Source: Panicum virgatum (taxonomy: Eukaryota; Streptophyta; Magnoliopsida; Poales; Poaceae). From it: 64,000 nt of DNA. Below, piece after piece: positions 21,500 through 31,969 of this stretch. The stretch spans positions 30,391,120-30,455,119 of the forward strand of contig NC_053145.1 of assembly GCF_016808335.1 (NCBI RefSeq). Direction: 5' to 3'. The position numbers and the translations under genes were made by a program. How positions within the stretch are numbered: the first letter of the stretch is position 1; every line of letters begins with the position of its first letter. The notes beneath the pieces are model-generated. The model worked only from the letters and a program-made list of their open reading frames with translations. It was not told the origin of the DNA and searched no databases.

Positions 21500-22030
21500 A
21501 ATAGACATTAGGGTTAGGGGGCGGCGCCGGCCGGCAGCGCACGGCCGGGCTGCCAGCAGGGCCAGGGCGGCGCGTGGCGCACGCACAACGAGAGTGTGCA
21601 CAGGCGACGGCGGGGCGACCCGGAGGCGCACAGGCGACGGCCGAGGCGCGGGCCAGGCAGCCCGGCCGGAGGCGGAGGTCGGGGAGGAGGACGACGATGT
21701 GGCGGTGTGCGGCGTCGGGACGGGGAGGAGGAGGACGATGGCGCGCTCGGGGAGGGCACGGGGCTCACGGGCGGGGGCCGGCGATGGCAGACGACGGCGC
21801 TCGCGGGGAGGAGCTCGAACGGGGATGACGGCGCTCGGGGACAATGGCGCTCGGGGACGACGCCGCGCGGTGGGGCGGCGGAGCTTGGGCGGCGCGTCCT
21901 CTTGCGGCGGAGGTAGGCGGCGCTCGAGGACGACGACTGCGGCGAGCAGGAGGCGGTGGGAGCAGGGGATGGTGGCGGCAAAGGGCGCAGATCAAGAACT
22001 GACAGTGTTGGGGGAAGGCGGAGGAAGAAG
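21500..22030 (-). promoter_or_regulatory. GC-rich leader-like segment inside the CACTA element
   Basis: About 530 bp of CG-rich sequence adjoins the internal subterminal repeat cluster and precedes the TNP1/Ulp1 gene in the direction of transcription (minus). The many open frames on both strands have Arg/Pro/Gly-biased shadow composition, so I treat it as a 5' leader or promoter region, not protein-coding. Confidence 0.45.
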
Positions 22031-22044
22031 GGATATATATTGGG

Positions 22045-22210
22045 GGGGTCTTTTGTCCCGGGTGAAGCCACGACCCGGGACAAAAGGGTCTTTTGTCCCG
22101 GGTCGTGGCTTCACCCGGGACAAAAGGTGTTTTTGGGCGGGCCGGGAAAATTCCCAGCCCGCGGCCCACCTTTAGTCCCGGGTGGATCTGCCACCCGGGA
22201 CAAAAGGGGC
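22045..22210. repeat. Internal cluster of subterminal-type inverted repeats
   Basis: Three pairs of TTTTGTCCCGGGT and ACCCGGGACAAAA occur in the middle of the element. The hairpin cores (GGGTGAAGCCACGACCC, GGGTCGTGGCTTCACCC, GGGTGGATCTGCCACCC) differ from the GGTTGGTGCCTCCAACC type at the right end. No CACTA terminus was found next to them. Confidence 0.85.
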
Positions 22211-22855
22211 CCGTTTTTCCTCATTCCCGCCAAATCTTATGTTTGTTTTTGTTTGTTTTTACTTCTCTTTTAAAATTGGTTTTCATTTGTTAATTCAGTT
22301 AATAGATTTTGATTCCAAAAATTATGGAACAAAATTTCTTATCTCTATATAAACTTGATACACACAACAAAAATAATTAATTTTCATTCAAGTGATTCGG
22401 TCAACGAAATATCTAACTTTTTTGAAATCATATTTGTTTTTTTGACCATGCAAAAATATATTAGGTGAACAAATTTTTTCAAACTGTTGCTTTTCGACAG
22501 AAAGTGGATTCTATCACGATATTAACATTTGAAAAGTGAATTTTACATAAAATTAAGCAATTTCATGATATTAATGAGTAGCGTGTGAGTTTGAGAGATA
22601 GTGTGTGTTAGTGAGATTGTGTGTGTTAGTGAGAGAGTATAGTGCGTTAATGTGAATGTAATTTCATGAAATAAATAAAATTAGTTGAGTAATCCATTAT
22701 TGAATGATAATTATAATTGAGTCTGGTAATTAAGTGAAAAATATAAAAAATGATATATATATATATATATAACACATAAAGTACAAATGTACAGTACATA
22801 TATAATAAAAGTATTCGAATTGCGATTACGTTTTTATACAATAATATAAAATGAT

Positions 22856-25800
22856 TCAAGTACATGAAGGATTAGCAGAAACAGATTTTCTCTTCACAAA
22901 TGTCCTTTGATTATGATCACGGCGCAAGTATGGAGCATCATCATTGGCTAGCAGGATGCATGGATCAGCATTTACTTCAAAAGGTGGAATGGCAACAAAA
23001 TTATTATATTTTTTTGACAAGTCTGTCTTGTCCTCCACTCCAACGATGTTTCTCTTTCCTGGTAGAACTATGTGTCGCTTAGGCTCATCCTTTTGCTTGT
23101 TTATCCCCTTCTTTGGCTTGTTGGACATGTCCTTAATGTAGAAAATCTGAGCGACATCCTGGGCTAGGACAAATGGCACGTCTCTATACTTAAGATTGTT
23201 GAGATCAACTATTGTCATCCCATACTCATCTTTTGTTACTCCTCCTCCAGATAGCTTAACCCATTGGCAACGAAATAGAGTCACCTTGAAATTGGGACCG
23301 TAATCCAGCTCCCATATCTCTTCAATGTAGCCGTAATATGTGTCCTTTTTGCCATTATTGTCCGTGGCATCCATACGAATACCGCTGTTTTGGTTGGTAC
23401 TCTTTTTATCTTGGGCTATCGTATAAAGTGTGTTTCCATTTATCTTGTACCCTTAGTATGTTAAGATATTCCAAGATGGTCCCCTAGCCAATAAGAACAG
23501 TTGTTCATTTATATCCATGTTATGCATTAGATGCTTCCGCAATCAGCTGTAGAAAGTGTTCATGTGCTCACGTGTAATCCATGCCTCAGACTTTTCCGGG
23601 AAATTGGAGAGCAGAATTTTCTTGTGTTCCTCGATATATGGGTCAACCAAGGATGATTGTTCAAGAACCATATAATGCGCTTTCTTGAATGAGAAATCAT
23701 CTGTGCAGACATAAGATTTCTTTCCTAATGTACCCTTTCCAGTTAGTCTCCCCTCATATCGCGATTCAGGGACTCCAATCAATTTAAGGTCATCAATAAA
23801 GTCAACACAAAAGTCAATGACCTCCTCAGTTCTATAGGCACTAGCGATGCTTCCTTCTGGACGAGCTCGATTACGAACACATTTCTTGAGTACCCCCATG
23901 AACCTTTCGAATGGGAATATGTTGTGTAGAAATACTGGTCCGAGGATATCAATCTCTTTCACAAGGTGCACTAGAAGATGTGTCATGATGTTGAAGAAAG
24001 ATGGTGGAAATATCAGCTCAAAGCCAACAAGACATTGCACCACATCGTTTTGCAGCTTTATCAAATTCTCCGGGTCAATTATCTTCTGAGAAACTGCGTT
24101 GAGGAAGGCACATAGCTTCACGATGGTTAACCGGACGTTATCAGGCAGAATCCCCCGCAGCACAACCGGAAGAAGTTCGGTCATAAGCACATGGCAGTCA
24201 TGGGACATGAGATTTGTAAATTTCTTCTCTGTCAAATTTAAGATTCCTTTTATATTGGATGAGTATCCAGATGGAACCTTTATACTGCTCAAGCAGTCAA
24301 ACACAGTTTCTTTCTCTTCCTTGCTAAGAGTATAGCTGGCAGGACTTAAGTATTGTCGTCCATTATCTCACTGTTGTGGATGTAAGGCATCTCGTTCTTC
24401 CATACGTTGCAATTCTTGACGTGCTTCTACTATATCTTTTGTCTTTCCGTACACTCCCAAGAATGCTATCAGGTTAATGCAAAATTCTTCGTGAGGTGCA
24501 TCACATCGATTGCACGACGAACATCTAAGACTTCCCAATATGGTAACTCCCAAAATATAGATTTCTTCTTCACATGGGCGCCATTCCGTTTTCGTTCGGA
24601 ACAGGTTGGCTACCAGATCCCTTTCCAAAAATAACTTCTAGATATTTTACCATGTTGAAGACGTCTTTACCACTACGGTGCATCGGTTTTGTTCAGTGGT
24701 CCGCTTGGCCTTTGAAATGCTTGCCCTTCTTTCGTACCGCATGCCTGATGGGAAGAAACCGACGATGACCCATGTATACAACCTTCTTACAGTGAGTCAA
24801 CCATATATTATCGGTATCATCTAAACAGTGTGTGCATGCTTTGTATCCCTTGTTCGAATGTCCTGACAAGTTACTAAGAGCAGGCCAGTCATTAATCGTT
24901 ACGAACAGCAATGCTCGTTGGTTGAAGTTTTCCTGTTTGTATTCATCCCACATCCGTACACCTTCATCGCCCCAGAGCAATAAGAGTTCTTCGACCAATG
25001 GTCTTAGGTACACATCAATGTCATTTCCGGGCTGCTTTGGACCCGGGATAAGCACTGGCATCATGATGAACTTTCGTTTCATGCAGAGCCATGGTGGAAG
25101 ATTGTACATACAAAGAGTCACAGGCCAAGTGCTATGACCACTGCTCATCTCACCAAAAGGATTTGTGCCATCCGTACTCAAACTGAACCTTATGTTTCTC
25201 GCATCCAAATCAAATTCAGGGTACATTCTATCTATTTTTCTCCACTGCGACCCATCAGCGGGGTGTCTCAACATCGAGTCTTTCTTGCGTTCCTCTTTGT
25301 GCCATCGCATCAACTTAGCATTATCTTTATTTCTAAACAGACCCTTCAAACGTGGTATTATAGGCGAATACCACATGACCTTCGCAGGAACTCTCTTCCG
25401 GGGAGGCTGCCCCTCGACATCTCCAGGATTATCTTTTCTAATCTTGTAACGCAATGCACTGCATACGGGACATGCATCCAAATTCTCGTACTCGCCTCGG
25501 TAGAGGATGCAGTCGTTGGGGCATGCATGTATCTTTTGCACTTCCAATCCTAAAGGGCAAACAAGTTGTTTGGCTTCATACATTGTGGTAGGAAATTAGT
25601 TGTCCTTAGGAAACATTTTTTTAACAAGTTTGAGTAATTCACCAAATCCCTTGTCGGATACACCATTTGTCGCCTTCCATTGCAGCAACTCCAAGGTGGT
25701 GCCAAGTTTCTTCAATCCATTTTGACAATCTGGGTACAACAACTTACGGTGGTCCTCTAACAACTTCTGGAACTTCAACCTCTCTGTTTCACTCTCACAG

Positions 25801-26199
25801 TCTGCCTGCACATTGTGCAATGCCTGCCCCAGATCGTCGCTGGGATAATTTTCTGCTACATCTACTTCGGGCTCTTCCATGGGAATATCGTCATCGAATG
25901 CTCCGATTCCAGCATTCCCGGGAAAGTGGTCGTCAAAATCTTCTTCTTCATTGTCTTCCATGGTAACCCCTGTTCTCTGTGCTCGTCCAACAAACATACT
26001 TTTCCATGAAACCATTTGCGAAAATGTGGCTGTGTAGGATTCTTGAAGATGAGTAATCCTTGTTATTGTTGCAATGAACACACGGGCAGCACATAAAACC
26101 ATTCTGCTTGTTTGCCTTAGCCACAGACAAAAAATAATGCAGGCCATCAATGAATTCTTTCGAACGTCGATCAGCATTGTACATCCATTGCCGGTCCAT
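22856..26199 (-). pseudogene. CACTA TNP2/TNPD-type transposase, decayed
   Basis: It starts at ATG 26199 (MDRQWMYNADRRSKEFIDGL), just after an acceptor-like TGCAG. Domains in order: transposase-associated N-terminal domain with CCPCVHC (26199-25950); acidic linker; TNP2/Transposase_21 core (25583-24400) with HACPNDCILYRGEYENLDAC, LRFSLSTDG-like and YNLPPWLCMKRKF; DUF4218 (24304-23600) with MSHDCHVLMTELLPVVLRGI; DUF4216 (23374-23060) with DYGPNFKVTLFRCQW. Breaks: a frame change near 26000, TAA at 25596-25598, TGA at 24693-24695, TGA in place of Trp in the PM-KKK segment, TGA at 24368-24370, TGA at 23543-23545 and TAA near 23454. Most fit C-to-T or G-to-A decay. In the family this enzyme cuts the CACTA termini. 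Confidence 0.92.
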
Positions 26200-26421
26200 C
26201 TGCATTTTAAATAAATCGATTTGAATTCTTTACACGTATCGAATAAATAAAATATATCAAACCTAAATTAAACTAAATGTAACATAACATGAATAATTAA
26301 AAGATCCGCAATATCCATCATACATTTTGATTAATTAAAAGGAGTACTTAATCCATTACAGAACTTAACAAAGGAGTACTATACATGAAACTTAAAAATT
26401 CGGACAACAACACATAGGTTT

Positions 26422-26730
26422 TCAACCGTCCTTGCATTGGAACGCAGAATGCTCTAACGGATTTCTTGCTGGCGCAGAAGAAGATGGCGGAGCTGAAACC
26501 TCCGAGTTTGGTGGTGATGAACCGTAACGCCGCAATAAATCCTCAAGATCAAACGGAGATTCCTCGCCCCTTGCCATGCATTCTCTATATCCTTTTTCCA
26601 AATAACGGAGTGCTGCCCTATGAAAAGCACTAGGTTTTTTGGACCGACGACCTACTCGAGTTGTGCCCTTCTCTCCAGAAGGACAACGATCACCCCCACC
26701 GGCGCCACTCCCTCCAGCTGCTGAAGCCAT
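26422..26730 (-). CDS. Small ORF of unknown function upstream of TNP2 in the CACTA element
   Basis: A 102-codon frame starts MASAAGGSGAGGGDRCPSGE, with a basic RRSKKPSAFHR segment, a predicted amphipathic FHRAALRYLEKGYRECMARG and a Ser/Pro/Ala-rich tail. No family is recognised. It lies about 220 bp upstream of the TNP2 start on the same strand and may be a first exon of that gene or a separate small protein. Confidence 0.35.
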   Translation of the reverse strand: MASAAGGSGAGGGDRCPSGEKGTTRVGRRSKKPSAFHRAALRYLEKGYRECMARGEESPFDLEDLLRRYGSSPPNSEVSAPPSSSAPARNPLEHSAFQCKDG

Positions 26731-27031
26731 ATTTTACTAAAAATACCTTTATTTTCCACAAAATTATAAATTCTTACCATTACAATGCAAATATTATTTA
26801 CTATTGCAATTACAATGATCAGATTAATAACTCTTGCAAATAACAATAAAATCATATAAAAAAGACGAAATGTATCATTAATTGAAAGAAATCTCTAATT
26901 AATTGAAAGGAATCTCTATAACTTCTAATTATTTTGACACCCTTCAGTTCCAGGAGTACACTCTTTTCAATATCCAGAAATCCTCTAGAAGAAAAAAACC
27001 TTTATTTCTGAAAATGTATATGTCAGTAACC

Positions 27032-27274
27032 TCAACCCTGCGGTGATGACACTGCCTTTCGGAGGGACACGGTGCGGTACAAGGATGTACCCAATCGGCC
27101 AGCCGCAGCACCAACATTTACGATTAATAGGCACAGCACTTGGCACAGGCAGCGTGCTCGTTGATATGCTCTCAGTACAACAACGGCCATGCTGACTGCG
27201 TCAAATGCTATCTTCTTATCAATCGGAAGTGCTGGTGATGCGACAAGCCGATTCGCGACGTCCTTGTAGTGCAT
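27032..27274 (-). other. Unassigned 80-codon frame in the CACTA 5' region
   Basis: An open frame on minus (MHYKDVANRLVASPALPIDK at the start) upstream of the 26730 frame. It has no recognisable domain. It could be a decayed 5' exon. The rest of 27275-27850 is AT-rich, then a poly-G run at 27809-27822. Confidence 0.25.
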
Positions 27275-27849
27275 CGTGTATCCCCGAAAGGTAGTGCCAT
27301 CACCGTTGGATGGAGATTAACGACGTATACTTGTTTCGAAATAAAGATTTTTTAGCTTCTAGATGGTTTCAATGTGAGCCTAAATAAATACATCACTAGA
27401 GTGTCAAAATAATCCATTCATAATACAAAAAATTCTAATATACTCATTTCATTAATTCATTAATGAATACAAAAATCAACTATCCACAATATGATCATAT
27501 ATACAAGTACATCACATGAAGTGTCTACACTCATTCTAAAAATTTCTACTATCCACATACTCATCTAAATCTAAAAGAAAATCACACCTACATATGCAAT
27601 CTAAATGTCCAAGAAATGAGCTAGCTACACATTTTCTCTATTTCTAAAGCATGAAATGAGCTATACAAGCCAATGAAGAAGATAAAAACAAGCCCCAAAC
27701 CTTTAGCGCCGATGGATGGACGGGGAATCAAAGATCTTCACAAATGTGGTGAAGAAATGAGCAAGAACTCCTTTCTCCCGAGCCAAGAAGTGAGCTGAAT
27801 GGCTCGGGCGGGGGGGGGGGGGGGAGGGAAGGGGATAAGGGGGCCAAGA

Positions 27850-28045
27850 AGTTTTGTCCCGGTTGGTGCCTCCAACCGGGACAAAAGGGTGGCCTTTTGT
27901 CCCGGTTGGTGCCTCCAACCGGGACAAAAGGCCCCTGTCCCCGCCTCCCCGCTGGCCCGGCTAGCCGTTGGACCCGGGACAAAAGCCACCTATTGTGCCG
28001 GGCCCAAAGGCTGCCGGGACAAATGGCCTGGAACAAAGGCCTATT
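27850..28045. repeat. Right subterminal repeats of the CACTA element
   Basis: Two near-perfect hairpin units of TTTTGTCCCGGTTGGTGCC pairing with CCAACCGGGACAAAAGG (about 27853-27930), followed by more diverged CCGGGACAAA words to 28025, just inside the TIR. Confidence 0.9.
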
Positions 28046-28056
28046 CTGTAGTAGTG

Positions 28057-28741
28057 CTTGCTTTCTCGTTTTGTTAACATTATAAAGTTTCTATGCCAGC
28101 TAAGTATGTTGATTTCTATACAGGTTAGATTGAAAATTCAAATGTTTTCGCAATAGACTCGTTTCTATACTTGCATCTACATGATTACATACTCAACATC
28201 ATAGTTCCTCATGCATAGGAACGCTATCTATGATTAGCAATGCCATCTTTTATGACTAACACCTTACTACCCTGTTTAGTTTTGAATATAACAACATAGA
28301 AACTTTTTTGTGAAGTCATAGAAAACTCCTGCACATGTAGATATGGAAGCTGCTGCGTGCGTTCATAGATCCCACTATATGCAGACAATAGAAAACTCTG
28401 CGTGCAGGCATAGAAGCCGCTTTGTGCAGGTATAGAATCTCTGCTGAGAATTTTAAATTTTAAATCCTAAAACACATGAATTCCAAAAAAAACATCAAAT
28501 TTCTCACAATGCTGCATAGATCTCTGGCCTTGCATTTCATAGATCCTATATGAAACATGCATAGATATACAAAATGGCAGTGGATTAGATCGAGCTCCCC
28601 CCGCCCACCGACAGTTGCCGCAGCTCGCCCACCGGAGCTCAGGGGCTACGGTCGCTGCAACGGGGGCAGGGGCCGGGGTCTCTGCAACGGGGTTTAGGGA
28701 CCTCGGGTCACCGCTCAAGGGGCCAGGGCTGCCGTGATGGG
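28057..28741. other. Sequence between the CACTA and the gypsy element
   Basis: Continuation of the CATAGAA-type repeat-rich sequence that also flanks the CACTA on its left. A GC-rich stretch at 28595-28735 follows, with the repeated words GCTGCAACGGGG and CTGCAACGGGG. No gene supported. Confidence 0.5.
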
Positions 28742-29235
28742 TGTTGACCGCCAATTCTGGCAGATCAGAGGACGACCGGTCTGACCGGTCTGTCCAGTTG
28801 TAATCCGAGTAGGCTTCGTTTTATTTTGTAAATTCTTGTATAAACTAACTTGGAAAGTGGTACGACTTCCCCGGCCTATAAATATAAAGGCTAAGACCGA
28901 TTGAGGTATTCCCAATCGAGTCAAATCAATTTACATCTACTTTTTGTTCCTCTCAAACCCTAGCTTTTCCAAACCCTAATTTCTATTCTTCCTGCGTCTC
29001 GACAGTGTTTGAAGGCGTTCTGAGTGGCCTGCCGACCTCAGAGCAACCCTAGCTGCGCAAACTTCGACGGGGTCCCTCTCGAGTTCGCGTTTCTAGGTTC
29101 GTCGCGGTTCTCTGCTCCACACGGTCAGAGCGGTCTGTGGAACTGGTTAGACCGGTCCGCCAGGATTCTGCTGGTTTAGATTGTTTTGACGATCTCCGGC
29201 GCATTCTAGTGTGTTGGCGCGATTCTGTGTCAATA
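28742..29235 (+). repeat. 5' LTR of the gypsy element
   Basis: 494 bp. Contains ACCGGTCTGACCGGTC-type words near its start, TATAAATATAAAGG (about 28877) as a promoter and AAACCCTAG stretches. The sequence after the LTR, TTTTTGGCAACTCTGCTGGGG, is the primer-binding region; I do not assign the tRNA. Confidence 0.92.
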
Positions 29236-29307
29236 TACTTTTTGGCAACTCTGCTGGGGACAGATTAATCTGGTTTTGGAACCGATCTAATCTAATCCTC
29301 GAAGAAG

Positions 29308-31519
29308 ATGGGTTCTTTAGAGATCAACAAGGACAACATCATCACGGCTACACTGGAGGAGCTCACCGAGGACGAGCGTAAGGCCTACCTTATTGTTGAG
29401 GAGCACGTCAGGACTCAATTCTTGAAGGGCATCAAGAAGGATCGCGGTGGCCTCGTCAAGAGGGTGGAGGAGTTCGTACTGCCGTCTCTCAAGCTTAACA
29501 AGGATAAGATTGAAGAGATACCCAATGTAAGCCTCTCTCCCTCTGATATGTTTGATAAAATGTCATCCATGATGGATCAAAAGATTGTTGCTGCACAAGC
29601 CACTGCGGATGACGTTTTAATTAAGATGAGTAGTGATATTGACGCATTCAGCTACCCCAGAGTTCACATCTGAACCACTATATGGTATGCCGCCGAACTC
29701 GTTCCCAGGGCAAACCCCGCCACCGTCGACAATGTACACAGCACCGACCGGACCGGTCTCACCGACCGGTCAGACCGGTCCGACCAGTAACACCGGTTAC
29801 CCAATCGGTCAGACCGGTTACTCAGTGCCGTCACCGACACCCCTCGAGACAATTCCAGGTTCGGCTGCCCCTGGCCGAACTAATGAATTGTCGCTGTATA
29901 CACCACCTCGCACTACAGTTGTAGTAGGAGGGTCACGAGGATCTGGACCTAACCAAGGACCGATCCCAACTTCTTCACAGATGATGACCCATGGAAATCC
30001 TAATGCACATCGTCAATTTTCTGAAATTTATACTAGCCAGCACTGCCAAGCCGATCTCCATAAGTTCAAAGAAGATCTGGCTAATACGATTAAGAGTAAG
30101 CTTAGGGTGGATATGGGTACTACGCGTTTGTATAAAAACATTATCCCGCTGAGTTTGATTTTGTTTCTTTTCCTGCTGGTTGGCATATTCCCGAATTCAC
30201 TAAATTTAATGGTGATGATTCTCGTACAACTTGGGAACACGTGAGTCAATATGTCTTGCAGTTGGGGGAAGCTAGTTTCAATGATGCTTTGCGTGTGCGG
30301 TTATTTTCTTTATCTTTGACTGGAACGGCTTTCTCTTGGTTTTAATCTCTTGCTCCAAATTCTATTCGTAATTGGGCTCAATTGGAGCATAAGATTCATG
30401 ATCACTTCTTTAGTGGGGAAACCAAAGCGAAATTATTGGATTTAACATCGATTATGCAAGGCCGTGATGAGCCTGCTTCAGATTATTTCAAAAGATTTAA
30501 AGAAATTAAGAATCGGTGTTTTAGTCTGACAATTTTTGAAAAGATTTGATGGATTTGGCGTTTAATGGTTTACGTTCTTATTTGAAAGAAAAACTCGAGG
30601 GCTTTGAATATTATACAGTGAATTTCTTGCAAGTCAAAGTCATGGGTTTAGAGTTTAAGCTTAAAAATGCCAAAGATACTTTCAAGCCTCATCGGTCCAA
30701 CACACATATTCTTGATCATAATTCAGATAGTTCGGACGATGAGAATAAGGAAGTGTATGCCGCTGAATTTGTTTGGCCATCAAAGGCCAAATCCGGTTCA
30801 GTTCCGTCTCTCAAGCCGATTCAAAAGAATCGGCAAGAGGAGCTGAAATTTACTTTGATGTTTCTAAGTGTGATCAGATTTTTGATGAATTACTTAAAAA
30901 TGGTAACATTGGATTGTCACATGCTATACCATCTCCCGAGGAGCTTAAATGACATGCATATTGTAAGTGGCATAACTCTACATCTCATGCTACTAATGAT
31001 TGTAATATTTTCCATCGACAGGTACAATCGGCCATTAATGAAAGACAATTGGTACTTTCTGAGATACAAATTGACAAGGCTCATTTCCTTGTTCATATGC
31101 TAGAATTGAACAATCCAAAGGTGCTCATTCGGCCAGAACAAGCCGAAGGAGCTAAGGGGATGAATGTTGTCATTGGTGATCCAAGGCCGATGAATACAAG
31201 TGACAAGATTCTGGCCAGAGTGGTTATCAAGGAGAAAACTGATGATGGCAAAGACACTATGAAGATCATCATCAGAAATCCAAGACTCGGGGGGCAAGGA
31301 AGCTCTCCACCAGAAAATCAGTCTGCTGCTCAGGCACGACAGGTCAGACCGGTGTCTCCGACTGGTCAGACCGGTCAGACCGGTTCCTCCAACCGGTCAG
31401 ACCGGTCTGGCGACCGTCCTCGGACTTTCAAGCCAAAGCATCCGGAAGTGGGTACTTGGAAGACCAACGAGGTGAAGGTGCAGGGAAGAGCTGCTAATCA
31501 TAAGTCTACCTTCGACTAG
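29308..31519 (+). pseudogene. gag region of the gypsy element, decayed
   Basis: ATG at 29308 begins MGSLEINKDNI with a Glu/Lys-rich N-terminus. The frame changes near 29640 and again near 30150. The retrotransposon gag block is seen at about 30190-30560 (HIPEFTKFNGDDSRTTWEHV, TGTAFSWF, then LDLTSIMQGRDEPASDYFKR). A C..H...H....C knuckle-like motif (CKWHNSTSHATNDC) lies near 30970. The protein contains TGQTG/RPV repeats encoded by ACCGGTCAGACCGGT at 29745-29825 and 31340-31410. Stops occur near 30345 and 30950 and at 31517-31519. Confidence 0.82.
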
Positions 31520-31969
31520 TTGTTGAACAAATACACAAAGGCCGTTCAGAAAGATCGGCCACTAAAAAAGAGACCACGATCACCACCACGCCAAGATCAT
31601 CCAGTATCCCCGAGGAGGGAATCCAGCAGGCGCAGAGGTGATGTTGTCACATTGTATTCTCCCCAGAAGATGTATGCCACTATGCCGTGGGTACTGCTAG
31701 CGTCAAATGTAACAAATCTAGCATGGGAGCATGAAGGGATATGGATGTAGTGTTTCCCAATGCTTTATCCTCCACATTATCAGGGGGAAAGTTCTAGACC
31801 AATTGGGACCACGCCAATCTGGTCCAGCGCAGCAGGCTGCACCGGTCAGACCGGTTGCCACCGACCGGTCAGACCGGTCTCATCAGAGGCCGGGCCAAGT
31901 CCCCATTCCGAGGTTCGAGTACCACGTCAAAGAGAAGAAGGAGGAGCAGAAGCCTGTTGTTGGTCGAGT

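Larger units (their letters stand above)
16376..28056 (-). mobile_element. CACTA (En/Spm) DNA transposon, 11,681 bp, TSD CTT
   Basis: The element begins CACTACTACAGAA at 16376 and ends TTCTGTAGTAGTG at 28056, a perfect 13-bp TIR. CTT flanks both sides (16373-16375 and 28057-28059), the 3-bp target duplication of CACTA elements. Subterminal inverted repeats with TTTTGTCCCGGTTGG lie at both ends. Both element genes are on minus: TNP2-type transposase (26199-22856) and a TNP1/Transposase_24 gene with an Ulp1-like end (about 20700-17160). Both are broken, so the copy is not autonomous. Confidence 0.96.

Noticed and set aside
21514..22175. Frames of up to 193 codons in the CACTA GC-rich leader
   Set aside because: Simple Arg/Gly/Pro composition, present in several frames on both strands and running through the subterminal repeats; not protein-like.
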